Source: CAMCXE01 sp046347475 (GTDB lineage Bacteria > Pseudomonadota > Gammaproteobacteria > Pseudomonadales > Cellvibrionaceae). Taken from it: 64,000 nt of DNA. Location of the stretch: assembly GCA_046347475.1 (NCBI GenBank), contig JAXMGD010000010.1, forward strand, positions 1-64,000, read 5' to 3'. The notes beneath the pieces were generated by a model. That model worked only from the letters and a program-made list of their open reading frames with translations, was not told the DNA's origin and ran no database searches. The stretch's first letter is position 1; each line of letters opens with the position of its first letter. The translations under genes and the position numbers were made by a program. Below, piece by piece: positions 40,359 to 48,729 of this stretch.

Positions 40359-41906
40359 ATGGATATTCGCCGCCTATTATCCGACAGCCTAAGCCTGGCA
40401 TTTGCCAACCAGCCTGACGCCATAGCCGTAACAGTGGGCGAGCAGGACTACACCTACCGGGATTTATACGAGCAAAGCCAAAGCATCGCCGCCTACTTGC
40501 GCGAGCAGGGCTTAAAACCCGGTGAGCGGGTGGCCATTTTTATGGAAAATAGTTGGCCGATTGTGCCGAGTATTTTTGGTGTGCTTTATGCGGGCGGCGT
40601 ATTTTTAGTAATTAACCACCTGACTAAAGCCCATAAACTTGCTTACATTTTGCAAGACAGCGGCGCGCACTTTTTATTATCCGATGCGGTAGTGGCCGGG
40701 CAATTTTTGCCGGTGTTATCCCAATGTGCCGACTTGCGCGCGGTGATTTACGCCGGTGCTACGCTCGCGGCCGATTGCCATAAACCCCTGGTGCCCTTGG
40801 CCAGTGTCCTGTCGGTGCCGGTGGTGAGTGAGGTTAAACCGCTGCGGATTAATTTAGATTTAGCCGCACTTATTTATACCTCCGGCAGCACCGGGGACCC
40901 AAAAGGCGTGATGATGACCCACGCCAATATGGTGTTTACCTGCGATAGCCTAATTGAATATTTGCGTTTAGATGCCAGTGCCCGCATCCTGTGTTTTTTA
41001 CCCCTGGCGTTTGATTATGGCCTGTATCAAATTCTGATGGCGGTGCGTTTAGGGGCGCGCTTAATTGTGTGTAAATCTTTTGCTTTTCCCGCTCAGGTAT
41101 TTAAAGAAATCAACCGCACCCAAGCCAGTGTATTCCCCGGTGTGCCGACGGTATTTTCGACCCTGATTGGTATTCATCAAAAAACGCCCTTGTCTTTTCC
41201 TTCTGTTACGCGTGTGACCAATACGGCTGCTGCTTTGCCGCCAGAATATGTGCCGATTTTAAAAACTATTTTCCCCAACGCACTGATTTATAAAATGTAC
41301 GGTTTAACCGAGTGTAAACGGGTCAGTTATCTAGAGCCTGAAGACGCCGAGCGTTTCCCCTCCTCAGTGGGCAAAGCCATTCCCGGCACTCAAGTATTTA
41401 TTCTGGATGAAAACCGCCAAGCCTTAGGCCCCAATCAAATGGGTACTTTGTATGTGCGCGGCGCTCATGTGATGCAGGGTTATTGGAACAAACCGCAAGA
41501 AACCGCCAAAATGCTGGTGAAGGATTTAATCCCCGGCGAGAATATTCTCTGCGCCCAAGACCAATTTATGTTGGATGAATGGGGTAATCTGTATTTTTGT
41601 GGCCGGGTGGATGACATTATTAAATCCCGTGGCGAAAAGGTTAGCCCTGTAGAAGTGGAAAATGTTTTGTACCGTATCCCCGGTGTGCGCGAGGCCGCCG
41701 TATTGGGTATTGATGATCCGTTAGAGGGGCAAACCATAAAAGCCTTTGTGGCGATTGATGCGGATAGCGGATTGGACGAGAAAAAAATTCGCCAATTTTG
41801 CACCGCCCATTTAGAGAATTTTATGGTGCCCAAGGTGGTGGAAATCCGCGAAAGTTTACCCAAAACCGATTCCAATAAAATTAGTAAAAAGGATCTGCGC
41901 TCGTGA
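40359..41906 (+). CDS. AMP-dependent acyl/amino-acid ligase
   Basis: 515-aa ANL-superfamily adenylating enzyme. A3-type loop LIYTSGSTGDPKGVMMTH, A5-like YKMYGLTECKR, A7 WGNLYFCGRVDDIIKSRGEKV, and the C-terminal lysine in PKTDSNKISKKDL are intact. It should activate a carboxylic acid with ATP and load it on the neighbouring carrier protein. It overlaps the next gene by 4 bases (GTGA). It resembles the acyl-CoA ligases found beside exosortase and amidotransferase loci, but no exosortase is here. Confidence 0.9.
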   Translation: MDIRRLLSDSLSLAFANQPDAIAVTVGEQDYTYRDLYEQSQSIAAYLREQGLKPGERVAIFMENSWPIVPSIFGVLYAGGVFLVINHLTKAHKLAYILQDSGAHFLLSDAVVAGQFLPVLSQCADLRAVIYAGATLAADCHKPLVPLASVLSVPVVSEVKPLRINLDLAALIYTSGSTGDPKGVMMTHANMVFTCDSLIEYLRLDASARILCFLPLAFDYGLYQILMAVRLGARLIVCKSFAFPAQVFKEINRTQASVFPGVPTVFSTLIGIHQKTPLSFPSVTRVTNTAAALPPEYVPILKTIFPNALIYKMYGLTECKRVSYLEPEDAERFPSSVGKAIPGTQVFILDENRQALGPNQMGTLYVRGAHVMQGYWNKPQETAKMLVKDLIPGENILCAQDQFMLDEWGNLYFCGRVDDIIKSRGEKVSPVEVENVLYRIPGVREAAVLGIDDPLEGQTIKAFVAIDADSGLDEKKIRQFCTAHLENFMVPKVVEIRESLPKTDSNKISKKDLRS

Positions 41907-42823
41907 TGCCACTATTTGCCGAACTCTATGCGCAAGAATGTGCAGCGCAGTTTACTCAGTTGTTGGAGCAATTTGCCCCCCAATTGGCTGTGTTGCCGGA
42001 TAAAAGTGAGGAAACCCCAGCGGCTACGTTGGCAGCCCTTTGGTGTTTGGCGCAGGGCAAATCTGTTTCCGCTATCGCTGCCTGCCAAACGACATTGCTG
42101 CCTTTGTCGCTTGAAGAAGAAACCCGCGTACAGCAATTAATGTCTCAGCGTTTAACGGGCGTGCCCCTGGCCCATATCACCCATCGGCAACATTATGCAG
42201 GCCTTGAGTTAATTGCTGGCCCCGATGCGCTAATTCCCCGTGCTGAAACGGAAATTCTGCTGCGCTTGTGTTTAAGTTGTTTGGCGCCTAAAAATGGCCA
42301 AGCCGTGCAGTTGTTAGACGTGTGCACGGGCTCTGGCAATGTGGCCCTGGCGCTCGCCCATGCTTTGCCAGGATCTTACGTGCGCGCGGCGGATTTATCC
42401 TTTGAAGCTGTAGCCTTGGCGCAAAAGAATGCGCAGCATCTGAATCTACACGCGCGGCTGGAATTTAATGCAGGCGATTTATGTGGCCCCTACAGCGGCG
42501 CTGAATTTAAAGACTTCTTTGATTTAATCAGCTGCAACCCGCCGTATATTATGGCCAACAATGTTAAAAAAATGCCCAAAGAAATTGCCGATTTTGAACC
42601 GGCATTGGCTTTTGATGGCGGCCCTATGGGCATAGCCATTATTGAGCGCATCATCACCGAGGCGCACCCCTTATTAAAACCTGGTGGTTTTTTGTGTCTA
42701 GAAGTGGGCGCAGGGCAGGGGCCATTTATAGAGAAACGCCTAAAAAAATCTGGCCTCTATCAGGAGGTTATCACCGCCTGTGATAGCCAAAATGTGGTGC
42801 GCGCACTCGCAGCACGTAAATAA
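41903..42823 (+). CDS. PrmC/HemK-like methyltransferase
   Basis: 306-aa class I SAM methyltransferase with the PrmC order: N-terminal helical domain, the LTGVPLAHI...LIPRAETEILL linker, the DVCTGSGNVALALAH SAM loop, and SCNPPYIM. NPPY is the signature of N-methylation of glutamine amides or of adenine. True PrmC methylates release-factor glutamine and is usually beside prfA. Here it sits in an amide-forming operon, which suggests a paralogue acting on a small molecule. Start could be GTG 41903 or ATG 41906. Confidence 0.82.
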   Translation: MMPLFAELYAQECAAQFTQLLEQFAPQLAVLPDKSEETPAATLAALWCLAQGKSVSAIAACQTTLLPLSLEEETRVQQLMSQRLTGVPLAHITHRQHYAGLELIAGPDALIPRAETEILLRLCLSCLAPKNGQAVQLLDVCTGSGNVALALAHALPGSYVRAADLSFEAVALAQKNAQHLNLHARLEFNAGDLCGPYSGAEFKDFFDLISCNPPYIMANNVKKMPKEIADFEPALAFDGGPMGIAIIERIITEAHPLLKPGGFLCLEVGAGQGPFIEKRLKKSGLYQEVITACDSQNVVRALAARK

Positions 42824-42866
42824 TTTTTAACTCTTTTATTCAATAGGCGTAAGTGGAGCCGTTTGT

Positions 42867-43853
42867 ATGAGCACTAAAACCCTGGCCAATGCCCTCGATT
42901 TCGACCCGGCACGTGAGGTGGAGCGTATCGGCGCCAGTATCCGCGACCTATTGCGCAGCAAAATAAACCGCCGGGGTTTGGTGGTAGGGATTTCCGGCGG
43001 GGTGGACAGCGCGGTTAGCGCCGCGCTCTGCGTTAAAGCCTTGGGCGCTAATAAAGTATTTGGCCTACTAATGCCCGAGCAGGATTCCGCCCCTGGCACC
43101 ACCCCCTTAGGTGAAGTAGTGGCCCAGCATTTGGGTATTGCGTATGAAATTAAAAATATTTCCGCAACTCTTGCAGCCATAGGCTGTTATGAATGGCGCG
43201 ATGCCGCCATTAAAAAACTATTCCCCGCCTATGACGGCAGCTGGAAAAATAAAATTGTGATAGACGGCGGTGCGCAGGGCAAAATTAATCACTTTAAACT
43301 GGTGGTGCAATCACCAGACGGCCAGTTACATTCGGCTATTTTGCCTCTAACCGAATACCTCACCATAGTAGCGGCCACCAATTTTAAACAACGCATACGC
43401 AAAACCACCGAATATTTCCATGCCGAGCGATTAAATTATGCTGTTATAGGCACGCCCAATCGTTTGGAGTACGACCAGGGCTTTTTTGTAAAAGGCGGTG
43501 ATGGTTTAGCCGATATAAAGCCCATCGCTCATTTGTATAAAACTCAGGTGTATGCTCTCGCACGTTTTCTACAACTGCCTGAGGCTATTTGTAACGCGAT
43601 TCCGTCTACGGATACCTATAGTTTGCAACAGGGGCAGGATGAGTTTTATTTTGCGCTGCCGTACCAAAAAATGGATATTGCCCTTTGGGCCTATAACCAC
43701 CAAATACCCGCTGAAGACGTGGCGCAGACGCTCAATATTAGTGTTGAGCAGGTTCAGTTCGTATTTAAGGATATTGCCAGCAAGCGTAAAACTACAGCGT
43801 ATTTGCATATGTCTGCACAGTTGGTGGAGCCGGTGGATTTAAACGGTCATTGA
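42867..43853 (+). CDS. nadE: NH3-dependent NAD+ synthetase-like protein
   Basis: 328-aa PP-loop ATP pyrophosphatase with GISGGVDSAVSAAL and later TPNRLEYDQGFFVKGGDGLADIKPI, as in single-domain NadE. NadE amidates nicotinate-adenine dinucleotide with ammonia. It may be the cell's NadE, but as last gene of the AsnB/ACP/ligase/methyltransferase operon it may instead be a paralogue forming another amide. The stop lies inside an 8-base tandem repeat. Confidence 0.82.
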   Translation: MSTKTLANALDFDPAREVERIGASIRDLLRSKINRRGLVVGISGGVDSAVSAALCVKALGANKVFGLLMPEQDSAPGTTPLGEVVAQHLGIAYEIKNISATLAAIGCYEWRDAAIKKLFPAYDGSWKNKIVIDGGAQGKINHFKLVVQSPDGQLHSAILPLTEYLTIVAATNFKQRIRKTTEYFHAERLNYAVIGTPNRLEYDQGFFVKGGDGLADIKPIAHLYKTQVYALARFLQLPEAICNAIPSTDTYSLQQGQDEFYFALPYQKMDIALWAYNHQIPAEDVAQTLNISVEQVQFVFKDIASKRKTTAYLHMSAQLVEPVDLNGH

Positions 43854-43904
43854 GTCATTGAGTGATTGAGTGATTGAGTGATTGAGTGATTGAGTGATTG
43901 AGTG
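43849..43904. repeat. Octamer tandem repeat across the nadE-like stop codon
   Basis: Seven units of ATTGAGTG (first ends in C). The first unit contains the TGA stop. Slippage would not change the protein because the stop is in the first unit. It could change the 3' UTR length. Confidence 0.9.
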
Positions 43905-43995
43905 GGTGTAGTTTGACGGTGCGCGTGCGAACCCCAACACCTAAACCGTTTTAGTAAAAGTAAACCTAAAGGGGTTTTTGCTTCGCGGTGGAGCA

Positions 43996-44097
43996 GCAAT
44001 GGATACAACCTATTTCAGACCGTCAAAAAGAGGGATCTTTTTGACGAGCCTACATGGACGTATTCACGGCGTGTCTGAAATAGGTTGTATCCATTGC
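43996..44097 (+). repeat. Palindromic element E3
   Basis: Arms GCAATGGATACAACCTATTT / AAATAGGTTGTATCCATTGC pair without mismatch. They enclose the same inner hairpin CGTCAAAAAGA/TCTTTTTGACG and core GAGCCTACATGGACGTATTC as E2. Confidence 0.92.
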
Positions 44098-44357
44098 AGC
44101 GGGTGTTCAGCACATTGTCGGTTGTACGCAGCCCGTGCATAGAGCCCATTAAGCTCGAATTGGGTGCCGAATAATAAGAGCTGAGTTAAAAATTGAGGTG
44201 TTGAGGCTGGCTGCATTCGCCGCCAAATATGCAAATTTACGGTCTTAAAATGAAAAACTACACGCTTAGTACACTTGTGCAGGCTGGGCAGGATCTCTGT
44301 GTTTTGGAGGTAATTGTGGCACAGGATGAGTACTGACGGGTTCTTCACATATCCCCC

Positions 44358-44467
44358 GCCGTCATGGATACATGGGTATTTCAGACACGCCGTGAATACA
44401 TCCGTGTAGGCTCGTCAAAAAGATCCCTCTTTTTGACGGTCTGAAATACCCATGTATCCATGACGGC
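44358..44467 (-). repeat. Palindromic element E4
   Basis: Arms GCCGTCATGGATACATGGGT / ACCCATGTATCCATGACGGC. Core and inner hairpin as E2/E3 but on the minus strand. The arm sequence GGATACATGGGT is different from GGATACAACCTA of E3 and is matched by a compensating change on the other side. Confidence 0.92.
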
Positions 44468-44587
44468 TGTACCGCGAAGCGGTCCGGTATGGGAACTTAT
44501 TTTTTACCTAAACCTTTGTTTGCGAGTGAAAGCAAAAAAGAGGTTTCGATGGGGGCCTTGAAAATTAAATTCAAATCACACACTGAT

Positions 44588-45118
44588 TTACAACTTGGTG
44601 ATGCTTGCCGGACAAGTAGTAACCTGCGCAAATTGCCCAGTCATTAAATCGCGCACTTGCTGGTTGGCTTTAGGGTTTTTGCTGGTAGCCACACTGGCTA
44701 AGGGGCAAATACTTTTAGGCGTTACCAGATTTAATGTCAGGACTTCTTTGCTGGCACCGGCCTCTTCAAAACTGATGCGAAAGATCATAAACACCGGTTC
44801 CCCTGCACGGCTGTGCCACTCAATGGCTTGGCCCACTGGGCGCATACCGGGGAAGCCATCAAAATCAGACGTTATTTTTTGCGCGCCCTGGGCCAGTGAA
44901 ATGCCAAAATATTCAGCACCCGCTTGATTCACGCGCACCTCATATTTGCCGATGGATTTACACTTGAGTTCTGAAAAAGCCGCATTGTCGTTTTGTACGG
45001 TTTCTTTACATTCCTTTAGCTGCGTATAGCTCAGTTGAAGATCATTGCCACCGGCTTGGCAGTGGCAGGTGCCCAGTATTAAACCCAGGCTTAGGTACGT
45101 TGCGTTGAGAAATTTCAT
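44588..45118 (-). CDS. Secreted Cys-containing protein, possible immunity partner
   Basis: 176 aa with a signal peptide (MKFLNATYLSLGLILG, cut near CQAGGND) and several cysteines in the mature part, so it should be periplasmic. No family is recognised. It starts 8 bases after the stop of the M15 peptidase gene, on the same strand. A signal-less cell-wall hydrolase followed by a small periplasmic protein is the usual layout of type VI effector/immunity pairs. That role is inferred. Confidence 0.6.
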   Translation of the reverse strand: MKFLNATYLSLGLILGTCHCQAGGNDLQLSYTQLKECKETVQNDNAAFSELKCKSIGKYEVRVNQAGAEYFGISLAQGAQKITSDFDGFPGMRPVGQAIEWHSRAGEPVFMIFRISFEEAGASKEVLTLNLVTPKSICPLASVATSKNPKANQQVRDLMTGQFAQVTTCPASITKL

Positions 45119-45126
45119 AGCGGAGC

Positions 45127-46002
45127 CTATTTTTTGGCGGGCATATCAAAACCCGCGAGCGTGAAATGCATACCGTCTGGACGGGAATAATTGCCACCCC
45201 AGCCAAAACCTGCATCGGTAAAACATTTTACTAAATTTTTATCCATGCTGGGGGTTTGGCCCAGTCCATTGCCTGTCATGTTAACGTCTATAGCAAGCCC
45301 CCAGGAGTGTGCCGACCAATTGGTGGTGCCCCGTGTGGCTCGGATCACATGGCAGCCGCCGTATTCGGTTAACAGCGATAATAAATTGCGGCTGACGAGG
45401 TTTTTAAACGCGGCGTCCAAAAAAGGATGCATGGCTTTGTGGCAACGAAGGCTGATTACTTTGGGTTTTTTAGGGTTATATACGTTGACCCAGCTGTAGT
45501 TTTTGTCAGCTTGAACGGCAGCGGGCACCGTATAGGTCGCCATAAATTCACCTTCGCGTGACCATTTTTTATCTTCGCTGATGGAGCCGTATACCTTGGC
45601 AATCGCGGAGCGGGTTTTTAATTCGCGCGGATCCGTGTTGACTGTGGCGATGGGCGTAACAGTACCACCGCTGGAATTGGCAGGTTTATTTTCAGCAGGT
45701 TTTACACTGACACCTACACCCGCCGCCAATGGGGTTTGGCTAAATCCGCCTTGGCGCTCTTCTAGTGCTTTGATGGATTTACCACCGGGATCAATACGGC
45801 CATCGGGCTTAGCTAGGCCAACCACTTCGGCCTGAAATTGCCGAATGGCGGCGATGGTTTTTTTACCGCAGGCGCCGTCTTCTTTTAGCGGCATATCGCC
45901 GGTTTTGCCTTTGCTAAACGGATGTTTATTTAATAATTGTTGCACATAAAGCACATCCGATTTTTGATTTTTGCCTTGGTCACCAACACTTGCCGATATC
46001 AT
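45127..46002 (-). CDS. Peptidoglycan-binding / M15 D,D- or L,D-peptidase, possible secreted effector
   Basis: About 291 aa from the ATG at 46002, which has GAGGAG 7 bases ahead (the frame is open to 46107). N-terminal peptidoglycan-binding type 1 domain (DVLYVQQLLNKHP ... GKKTIAAIRQFQA), a Pro/Ala/Ser linker, then an M15 zinc peptidase with WSAHSWGLAIDVN and RPDGMHFTL ligands. No signal peptide, so export needs a special route (type VI secretion or phage-like lysis). Confidence 0.85.
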   Translation of the reverse strand: MISASVGDQGKNQKSDVLYVQQLLNKHPFSKGKTGDMPLKEDGACGKKTIAAIRQFQAEVVGLAKPDGRIDPGGKSIKALEERQGGFSQTPLAAGVGVSVKPAENKPANSSGGTVTPIATVNTDPRELKTRSAIAKVYGSISEDKKWSREGEFMATYTVPAAVQADKNYSWVNVYNPKKPKVISLRCHKAMHPFLDAAFKNLVSRNLLSLLTEYGGCHVIRATRGTTNWSAHSWGLAIDVNMTGNGLGQTPSMDKNLVKCFTDAGFGWGGNYSRPDGMHFTLAGFDMPAKK

Positions 46003-46529
46003 GTGCGTCTCCTCGTTTTGGATCCTGGGGGGTATTAGAGACTCATTAACAAACACCTGACAGTAGGTGATGTTGCAGAGTATTTGATGAAAAAATGACT
46101 TATCCAATTCACTTTATTGAAATCATTAACCTCCATCAATGGGGCGCAAAGGCCTGTATTTTGGGCTGCAAAATAGATCGACGGTTAGTGGCTACTAGCG
46201 TTGCACGGCTTTATCCCGCAGACAACACAGGCTTGTTTTTGCAGGCGGTAAAAAAATGCTGCTAAGCCTTGGCTCAATAGGGGTTTTATGTGTTTTGGTG
46301 CCTCAGTTGAATTATTAAATTTGTGCGCTGCTGCACATAAATAAATGCAGGCACTATGAATGAACGTATCCTTAAACCTGTGCTGCGAGCGCCTTGCAAC
46401 ACATGGATCTGAGTATCTGCACCGGTTTTTTTATTTACCCCAAGGCATAGGTCAAGCTTTGGTGCGATAGTCGAATGTAGAATTTACGCTCTACCCATTA
46501 AACGCGTTAACTGCGCTGGAGGTAATTTT
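46003..46529. other. Divergent intergenic region between two wall hydrolases
   Basis: About 530 bases, no confident gene or repeat seen. It should carry the promoters for the M15 peptidase and the amidase. Confidence 0.4.
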
Positions 46530-47126
46530 ATGGCTGCCGCTATTCCACTGTGGATGCCCGATGTGCGTATCCAAAAGATGCTCTATAAAAAACCCCAACA
46601 AACCATGAAGGAAATATTCGGTGTCATCCTGCATACCACCGAGGCCCCCAAAGGTGAGCAGACCATCGACCGGTTTGTGCGGGACTGGAATGCGGCGCAA
46701 GCCCAAAGTGCCCATTTTATTATTGACCGCTCCGGAGTGGTGGGGCAGTGCCGCGCGCTCACAGATGTGGCCTGGCACATGAATAAATTTTCCATTAATT
46801 ATATCGGTGTGGAATTAATTGCTTCTCAACAGCACAAGGAGGCGCTGTACCACGGTATTACTCGGCCACAAATGGATAGTATTGCCACTTTAATTGGCGA
46901 TTTGGCTTTTTATTTTAAATTTCCAATCAAAAAAATCGAGCGCACCAGTAAAACGGCTGTGCCGAGTTCGGATAAGGATAGAGGTGTTGGGATTCACGCC
47001 GATTTTGAATCCACCTGGTGCGGCCGGGGCTCCTATTGGAATGGTAATAAACCCGATGTGCGCACTAAAGAATTTAATACCATCATTGATGACGCCGCTT
47101 TTTATGCCCAGTTTGGTTATTTTTAA
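46530..47126 (+). CDS. N-acetylmuramoyl-L-alanine amidase (amidase_2), possible secreted effector
   Basis: 198 aa with a GGAGG site. Zinc amidase_2 fold: VILHTTEAPKG (first His), central VAWHMNKFSINYIGVELI (second His, Glu), and GIHADFESTWCGRG (third His and Cys). It cuts the bond between MurNAc and L-Ala. It lacks a signal peptide but is not AmpD-like in its C-terminal part. It lies head-to-head with the M15 peptidase, so both may belong to one effector locus. No immunity gene is visible next to it on its own strand. Confidence 0.85.
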   Translation: MAAAIPLWMPDVRIQKMLYKKPQQTMKEIFGVILHTTEAPKGEQTIDRFVRDWNAAQAQSAHFIIDRSGVVGQCRALTDVAWHMNKFSINYIGVELIASQQHKEALYHGITRPQMDSIATLIGDLAFYFKFPIKKIERTSKTAVPSSDKDRGVGIHADFESTWCGRGSYWNGNKPDVRTKEFNTIIDDAAFYAQFGYF

Positions 47127-47239
47127 GAACGGCTGCGGCAATGTGATTTTGCGCGGACACCTGTATAAATGCAGGACTACTCCAGGGATGGCCATGTCAT
47201 TTGATGGGAATGTAATTTAGTGATAAGGCCATTCGCTCT

Positions 47240-47269
47240 GAGCCTGTCGAAAGCTGGTTCGAAAGGCTC
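47240..47269. repeat. Short dispersed dyad
   Basis: GAGCCTGTCGAAAG ... TTCGAAAGGCTC inverted repeat. A GAGCCTGTCGAA string of this kind is very common between genes in proteobacteria; a related one is at 37911-37935. Confidence 0.6.
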
Positions 47270-47338
47270 ACCAAGCGCGACAGTGTTTGTTTTTTTGCGA
47301 TCCCCGCTGTTAAACCTACTGCGCATACCGCACGAGTT

Positions 47339-47821
47339 TTATTCGCTAAATAATCCTGCAAACCGCTCGGCCCCAATCGACATAGCGCGGCCAAACCCCG
47401 CCACATAGCGCACAAAACTTGGGGTGATCACATACAAGGAGAAATCGCTAAAACTGAATAAGTCTTCTGCTTCCGCAAAACGCGCTAAATAGGCATCGCG
47501 CGCGGGCCCATAATTCGCCGCCGCCTGGGGGCACGCGGTGGCAATGCCCTGAATACTGGCGCGGGGCAGGGCCAGTGGAGTGTGTGCAGTATCCAGCGGC
47601 GCGCATACCAGCAGGGCAGCACTGGGGGTGAGGTTTAGGTCTCGGGTGTGGCTGGCCAGGGTGCTGATGTGGATGACCAGCTGCCCGCTCGGCATTACGG
47701 CAAACGGCACCATGGATACGGCGGGCTCTTGGCCGCAGGCTTCGGTGTGCAAGGTGGCGAGGGCGGCCACAGGTTGGCTGTTGATCAGCTGTTTAAGCGC
47801 GGCGGCATCGGTATCGTTCAT
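47339..47821 (-). CDS. Pyridoxamine 5'-phosphate oxidase-fold protein (HugZ-like)
   Basis: About 160 aa from the ATG at 47821 (MNDTDAAALKQL); the frame is open to 47989 but the upstream part overlaps the divergent regulator start. Split-barrel FMN/heme-binding fold: VAALATLHTE, SMVPFAVMPSGQLVIHISTLASHTRDL, and a late FVRYVAGFGRA. Close to the HugZ/heme-utilisation and PPOX groups. Ligand not predictable. Confidence 0.82.
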   Translation of the reverse strand: MNDTDAAALKQLINSQPVAALATLHTEACGQEPAVSMVPFAVMPSGQLVIHISTLASHTRDLNLTPSAALLVCAPLDTAHTPLALPRASIQGIATACPQAAANYGPARDAYLARFAEAEDLFSFSDFSLYVITPSFVRYVAGFGRAMSIGAERFAGLFSE

Positions 47822-47973
47822 GGCAGTTACCGGCAGTGAATACGAAGGCGTATTAGAGCACAGCAGGCGGCAGCTGCCAGCCAATGGGTTGCTACAAAGC
47901 GGATACAAACGCCACACATTTAATTGCGGCCCGTACACTATGCTTGCCCTTAGCATAATTTTGGAAAATCCCC

Positions 47974-48729
47974 ATGCTTCCCAGCGCACGCATTTTGGTC
48001 GTAGATGACGACCCGGATATCGGCCTGTTAATTCAGGACTATCTGCAGCAATTTAACCTCGCCTGCACACCGGTTTTGAGTTGCGAGGCCATGCACGCGG
48101 CCATGGCTGAGGCTGAATTTGATTTGGTAATACTGGATGTGATGCTGCCGGGGGAAGATGGCTTTAGCCTCTGCCGCCGCCTGCGGGCCCAATCTGCTGT
48201 GCCCATTTTGATGCTTACGGCCCGCGGCGAAGCCTTTGACCGGGTGGTCGGGCTGGAGTTGGGGGCGGATGACTATGTGGTGAAACCCTTTGAGCCGAGG
48301 GAATTATTGGCGCGGGTGCGCAGCCTGTTGCGGCGCAGCCAGATGAGCCACTCGCCACATACGTCAGCCCTAGAACCGGCTGCAACCAGGCCGCCTGAGG
48401 CCAGCAGTGATGTGCCCTTAGTACGCTTTGCAGGCTGGACCCTTGATGCTACCCAGCGGCAATTAACCAGCCCAGAGGGAATGGTGGTGGCGCTCTCCAG
48501 TGCCGAATTTAAATTGCTGCAGGTGTTTTTACAGCGGCCCGGCCGAGTGCTGAGCCGGGAGCAGCTGCTGGACGAGGCGCGCGGGCGCAATATAGAGGCC
48601 TTCGACCGCAGTATTGATCTACTGGTCTCCCGCCTGCGCCACAAATTGGCCGAAGACCCAAAAGACCCCAAACTCATCCGCACCCTGCGCGGGGAGGGTT
48701 ATATTTTTACTGCACGGGTGAACCCATGA
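47974..48729 (+). CDS. OmpR-family response regulator
   Basis: 251 aa. Receiver domain with VVDDDPDIG, phospho-Asp in LVILDVMLPGEDG and KPFEPREL. After an about 25-residue linker comes a winged-helix DNA-binding domain (LSSAEFKLLQVF ... VSRLRHKLAEDP). It overlaps the kinase by 4 bases, so they form a two-component pair. Confidence 0.95.
   Translation: MLPSARILVVDDDPDIGLLIQDYLQQFNLACTPVLSCEAMHAAMAEAEFDLVILDVMLPGEDGFSLCRRLRAQSAVPILMLTARGEAFDRVVGLELGADDYVVKPFEPRELLARVRSLLRRSQMSHSPHTSALEPAATRPPEASSDVPLVRFAGWTLDATQRQLTSPEGMVVALSSAEFKLLQVFLQRPGRVLSREQLLDEARGRNIEAFDRSIDLLVSRLRHKLAEDPKDPKLIRTLRGEGYIFTARVNP

Larger units (their letters stand above)
43905..44587. other. Intergenic region with two palindromic elements
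   Basis: About 680 bases holding E3 (43996-44097) and E4 (44358-44467) in opposite orientation, around a 260-base segment without a convincing gene. A 94-codon minus frame (44064-44348) overlaps E3 and is rejected. Confidence 0.5.

Noticed and set aside
43849..43904. Octamer run as a CRISPR or iteron array
   Set aside because: Units are 8 bases with no spacers and lie over a stop codon; simple tandem repeat is enough.
44064..44348. 94-codon minus frame between palindromes E3 and E4
   Set aside because: Its end lies in E3 and it has no family or clear ribosome site.
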